Origin: Manihot esculenta
Taxonomy: Eukaryota; Streptophyta; Magnoliopsida; Malpighiales; Euphorbiaceae
Direction: 5' to 3'
Assembly: GCF_001659605.2 (NCBI RefSeq)
Contig: NC_035171.2
Coordinates: 9,281,873 to 9,345,872 of the forward strand
DNA length: 64,000 nucleotides
Part shown: piece by piece, positions 60,480-64,000 of the stretch
Layout of the letters: each line of letters starts with the position of its first letter
Position numbering within the stretch: position 1 is the stretch's first letter
The notes under the pieces: generated by a model
Databases searched by the model: none
Seen by the model: the letters and a program-made list of their open reading frames with translations, nothing else
Told to the model about the DNA's origin: nothing
Translations under genes and position numbers: made by a program

Positions 60480-63400
60480 TTAAAAGAGATGAGGGTACTG
60501 CTGGAGCATAGACTCCCGTGTCTCCCAAGTGCATTCTTCCAAGTTGTGGTGGTTCCACAGGACTTTCACCATCGGGATTTCCTTGTTTCTTAACTTTCTG
60601 ATTTGGGTGTCTAGGATCCGTATTGGCTGTTCAATATAAGTGAGATCCTCTTGGACCTCCACATCAGGCTCACTAAGAACCTTGCTCGGATCTGACACAA
60701 ACTTCCTCAACATTGAAAAATGGAAAACCGGATGGATTCTTTCCATTGAAGCAGGTAAATCCAGCTTGTACGACACATTCCCAATCTTTTGCAAGATTTC
60801 AAAGGGTCCGATGTATCGTGGGGCTAGTTTACCTTTCTTCCCGAAGCGAACCACCCCCTTCATTGGAGATACCTTGAGCAATACCAGATCCCCCTCCTGA
60901 AACTCTAACTGCCTCCTGCGGACGTCTGTATAGCTCTTCTGTCTGCTGGCAGCAGTCTTGATTCTCTCTCTGATTATGGGTACCACCCTGCTGGTGATCT
61001 CTATTAGCTCAGGCCCTGCTAAGGCCTTTTCTCCAACTTCCTCCCAGCAAACAGGTGATCTGCACTTTCTTCCGTACAAAGCTTCATATGGAGCCATCCC
61101 GATGCTAGCATGATGGCTGTTATTGTAGGCAAACTCCACCAAAGGAAGATGCTGCCTCCAAGAACCGCCAAAGTCCAGCACACACATTCTGAGCATATCT
61201 TCGATGGTCTGGATGGTCCTTTCTGACTGTCCATCAGTCTGGAGGTGGAAGGCAGTACTGAAATCCAACCTGGTACCCATGGCGTTCTGCAGACTCCGCC
61301 AAAATCTGGAGGTGAACTAGGGCCCTCTATCTGACACTATCGAAACAGGAATCCCATGCAGTCTGACGATCTCATCGACATACACCTGCGCCAACTTGTC
61401 CACAGAATAGCCACTCCTGACAGGAATGAAGTGAGCAGATTTGGTGAGTCTGTCCACAATCACCCATATGGAGTCCACTCTGTTGGACGCCGCCGGTAAC
61501 CCCACTACGAAGTCCATAGCTATATTTTCCCATTTCCATTCTGGAATAGGTAGCGGGTTAAGCATCCCAGCCGGCTTCTGATGTTCCAGCTTCACCCTCT
61601 GACACACTTCGCAGGCTGACACGAACTGTGCCACTTCTTTCTTCATAGCTGGCCACCAATAAACCTTCTTTAGATCTTGATACATCTTGGTGGCTCCGGG
61701 GTGAACGCTGTATCTTGCATTATGAGCCTCTCTCATAATGTCTCCTTTTAGCCCTATGTCATCTGGTACACATAGTCTGCTCCCATAGCGGAGGATCCCC
61801 TTGCTGTCGAATCTGAACTCACTATCATTGCCTGACTGAACAGTCCTGGCAATCTTCACTAACTCCGGGTCCTCATGCTGTTTCTGAGCCACCTGCTCCA
61901 GAAACACGGGTGCCACTCTCATCTGGGCCACCAAGGCACCTGTACCAGACAACTCTATCTGTAGACCTTCCTCAATAAGCTTGTAGAACTCCTTCACCAC
62001 TGGCCTCCTCTCTGCCGATATGTGGGATAAACTGCCTAGTGACTTCCGGCTTAGGGCGTCTGCCACGACATTCGCCTTACCCGGATGATACTGAATCTTG
62101 CAATCATAGTCACTCAGCAGCTTCACCCATCTTCTCTGTCTCAAGTTCAAATCTCTTTGACTCAGGATGTACTGCAGGCTCTTATGATCTGTAAAGATCT
62201 CACATTTTACCCCGTAGAGGTAGTGCCTCCATATCTTGAGTGCAAAGATTACTGCTGCCATCTCCAGGTCGTGTGTGGGGTAATTCAACTCATGCTTCTT
62301 CAGCTGCCTAGAAGCATAAGCAATCACCCTCTCATTCTGCATTAGTACACAACCCAGTCCCACACGGGACGCATCACAAAAGACTGTAAAGTCTTCATCA
62401 CTAGATGGCAGAGCTAAAACTGGTGCTGAAGTCAACCTGTTCTTAAGCTCTTCAAAACTCTCTTCGCACTGGTCGGTCCACACAAACTTCTGATTCTTCC
62501 TGGTTAACCTGGTCAGAGGAGCTGCTATCTTTGAGAAGTCCTGAACGAACCTCCTGCAGTAATCTGCCAAACCCAAGAAACTTCTAATCTCTGTCACTGA
62601 AGTGGGTCTAGGCCAGTTAGCCACAGTTTCTGTCTTCTTGGGGTCCACCTCAATCCCATTCTCTAACACTACATGCCCCAAGAACGAAATGCTCCTCAGC
62701 CAGAACTCACATTTAGAGAACTTGGCATACAAGCCATGTTCCCTTAAAGTCTGCAAGACCAACCGCAGATGATGGGCATGTTCCTCTGCATTCCTGGAAT
62801 ACACTAAGATATCATCTATGAAGACAATAACGAAGTGATCCAGGTACTGGCTAAACACTCTGTTCATGAGATCCATGAATGCTGCAGGGGCGTTGGTTAA
62901 CCCGAACGGCATTACAAGGAACTCAAAATGCCCATATCTGGTCCTGAAGGCTGTCTTTGGCACATCCTCCTCCCTTATCCTTAGCTGATGGTACCCCGAT
63001 CTCAGATCTATTTTGGAGAAACAACCTGCTAACTGGTCGAATAGATCATCGATCCTTGGCAAAGGGTACCTATTCTTGGTAGTGACTTTGTTCAACTGCC
63101 TGTAGTCGATACAAAGTCTAAGGGATCCATCCTTCTTTCTTACGAATAAAACTGGTGCACCCCAGGGTGAAGTGCTCGGTCGGATGAAGCCCTTTTCTAC
63201 CAACTCTTGCAACTGCTCTTTCAAGTCCTTTAACTCGACTGGGGCCATCCTGTAGGGAGGGATAGAGATCGGTCTAGTTCCAGGCACCAACTCTATCTCG
63301 AACTCTATTTCCCTAGCAGGTGGTAAACCTGGAAGCTCATCTGGAAAGACATCCTGAAACTCTCTGACAACTGGCACCGAGGCCGGCTCCCTGACCTGAC

Positions 63401-64000
63401 TGTCTAGCTCTCTCACGTGAGCTAAGTACCCCTGACATCCCTTCCTAAGCAACCTACGAGCCTGAAGAGCTGATATCAGGCCTCTAGGTGTGCCCCTCAT
63501 GTCTCCTCTGAAGACGACCTCTGACCCGTTCTGATCTCTGAACTTGACTACCTTGTCCCTGCAGTCCAAGGTAGCACCATGGGTAGATAGCCAATCCATC
63601 CCTAGAATGACGTCAAAGTCTGTCAAATCTAGAACCACAAGGTCGGCGGAGAGGCATCTTCCCTCAACAAAAACTGGACTGTACTGGCAGACTGACACTG
63701 CCACTGACGGGTCACACTTGGGTCCACTGACCCATAGGGGACACTCTAACCCAGAGACTATCAGACCCAACCTCTCAACGGCTCTCGGAGCAATAAATGA
63801 ATGAGATGCACCCGGGTCCATTAATGCATACACATCAAAACACTCAATGACGAGATTACCTGACACCACGGTGTTGGATGTGTTAGCCTCCTGCTGTGTC
63901 ATGGTGAAGATCCTGGCTGGAGCTGATGGACCTTCACCTCGGGAACCAGAAGAAGAGGCTGCCCCTCTCCCTCTACCTCTGCCACTGCCCTGAGTTGTGG
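60480..64000 (-). pseudogene. Gag-Pol of retrotransposon F, partial, one stop
   Basis: From the window edge the frame is open through the Arg-Gly region after the Gag zinc knuckle ([18 protein letters not shown]), protease (DPGASHSFI), RT ([11 protein letters not shown]), RNase H and integrase, to a TAG at 61317-61319 in DRGP-QF where the family has CAG. After that stop the frame stays open through [11 protein letters not shown] (Pro to Leu change) and the chromodomain-like tail to 60480. RT lacks two residues after QLAG through a 6-bp deletion. With only one nonsense codon seen, this may be the copy closest to coding intactness, but its gag half is not visible. Confidence 0.92.

Larger units (their letters stand above)
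58046..64000 (-). mobile_element. Retrotransposon F, Tekay-type Ty3/gypsy, partial at window edge
   Basis: Its 3' LTR, PPT and pol through the end of gag are in the window; the rest of gag, the PBS and the 5' LTR lie beyond 64000. It is inserted in D's 3' LTR, and the left target duplication should be ATGAT (58041-58045). LTR sequence and polyprotein are closest to element E. Confidence 0.93.

Overview
This is nuclear DNA from a flowering plant. The evidence is an intronless CBL-interacting protein kinase gene, AT-rich intergenic DNA, and a large block of nested Ty3/gypsy LTR retrotransposons whose primer-binding site matches plant initiator tRNA-Met. The organism is probably a eudicot; Euphorbiaceae (Manihot/Hevea-like) is a weak guess from the look of the repeats only. 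The one clearly functional-looking host gene is a CIPK5/CIPK25-type kinase at 5667-7040 (minus strand).

Layout. 1-8479 is low-copy, AT-rich DNA holding the kinase gene and a decayed open reading frame of the 'putative gypsy-type transposon' domain family (PF04195-like) at 4468-4990. From 8480 to the window end everything is repetitive. A tandem array alternating ~81-bp and ~71-bp units (8480-9182 and 17672-18240) is split by retrotransposon A (plus strand, 9183-17671, 3' LTR truncated). Next comes a second PF04195-like gene (minus strand), cut into 37478-38811 and 18517-19153 by retrotransposon B (minus, 19154-37477, 5-bp target duplication GTAAA). B is itself interrupted by retrotransposon C (minus, 23369-32938, target duplication CTGAA). 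Retrotransposon D (plus, from 39014) carries retrotransposon E (minus, 45267-55316, target duplication AGATG, left copy mutated to AAATG) inside pol. Its 3' LTR is interrupted by retrotransposon F (minus, 58046 to beyond the window end).

Elements A-F belong to one family. LTRs are ~2.2-2.35 kb, begin TGTAA and end TTACA. The PBS is TGGTATCAGAGCC and the PPT is AAGGGGGGAGAA-like. A single Gag-protease-RT-RNase H-integrase polyprotein ends in a chromodomain-like tail, which points to a Tekay/Del-type chromovirus. No copy is fully intact. By eye count, LTR pairs differ by about 5% (A), 2.5% (B), 2.1% (C), 1.8% (D, partial) and 0.9% (E), which agrees with the nesting order. Almost all point-mutation stop codons arose at CAG/CTG sites by C-to-T change, as expected from deamination of CHG-methylated cytosine.

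The most interesting unexplained structures are: the 81/71-bp array next to the PF04195-like gene (possibly one large non-autonomous element); clusters of GTTCGGC-G-GCCGAAC palindromes in every LTR; and conserved splice-like signals that could make a ~1.95-2 kb leader intron spanning the LTR/PBS junction. I found no clearly new host-encoded system.
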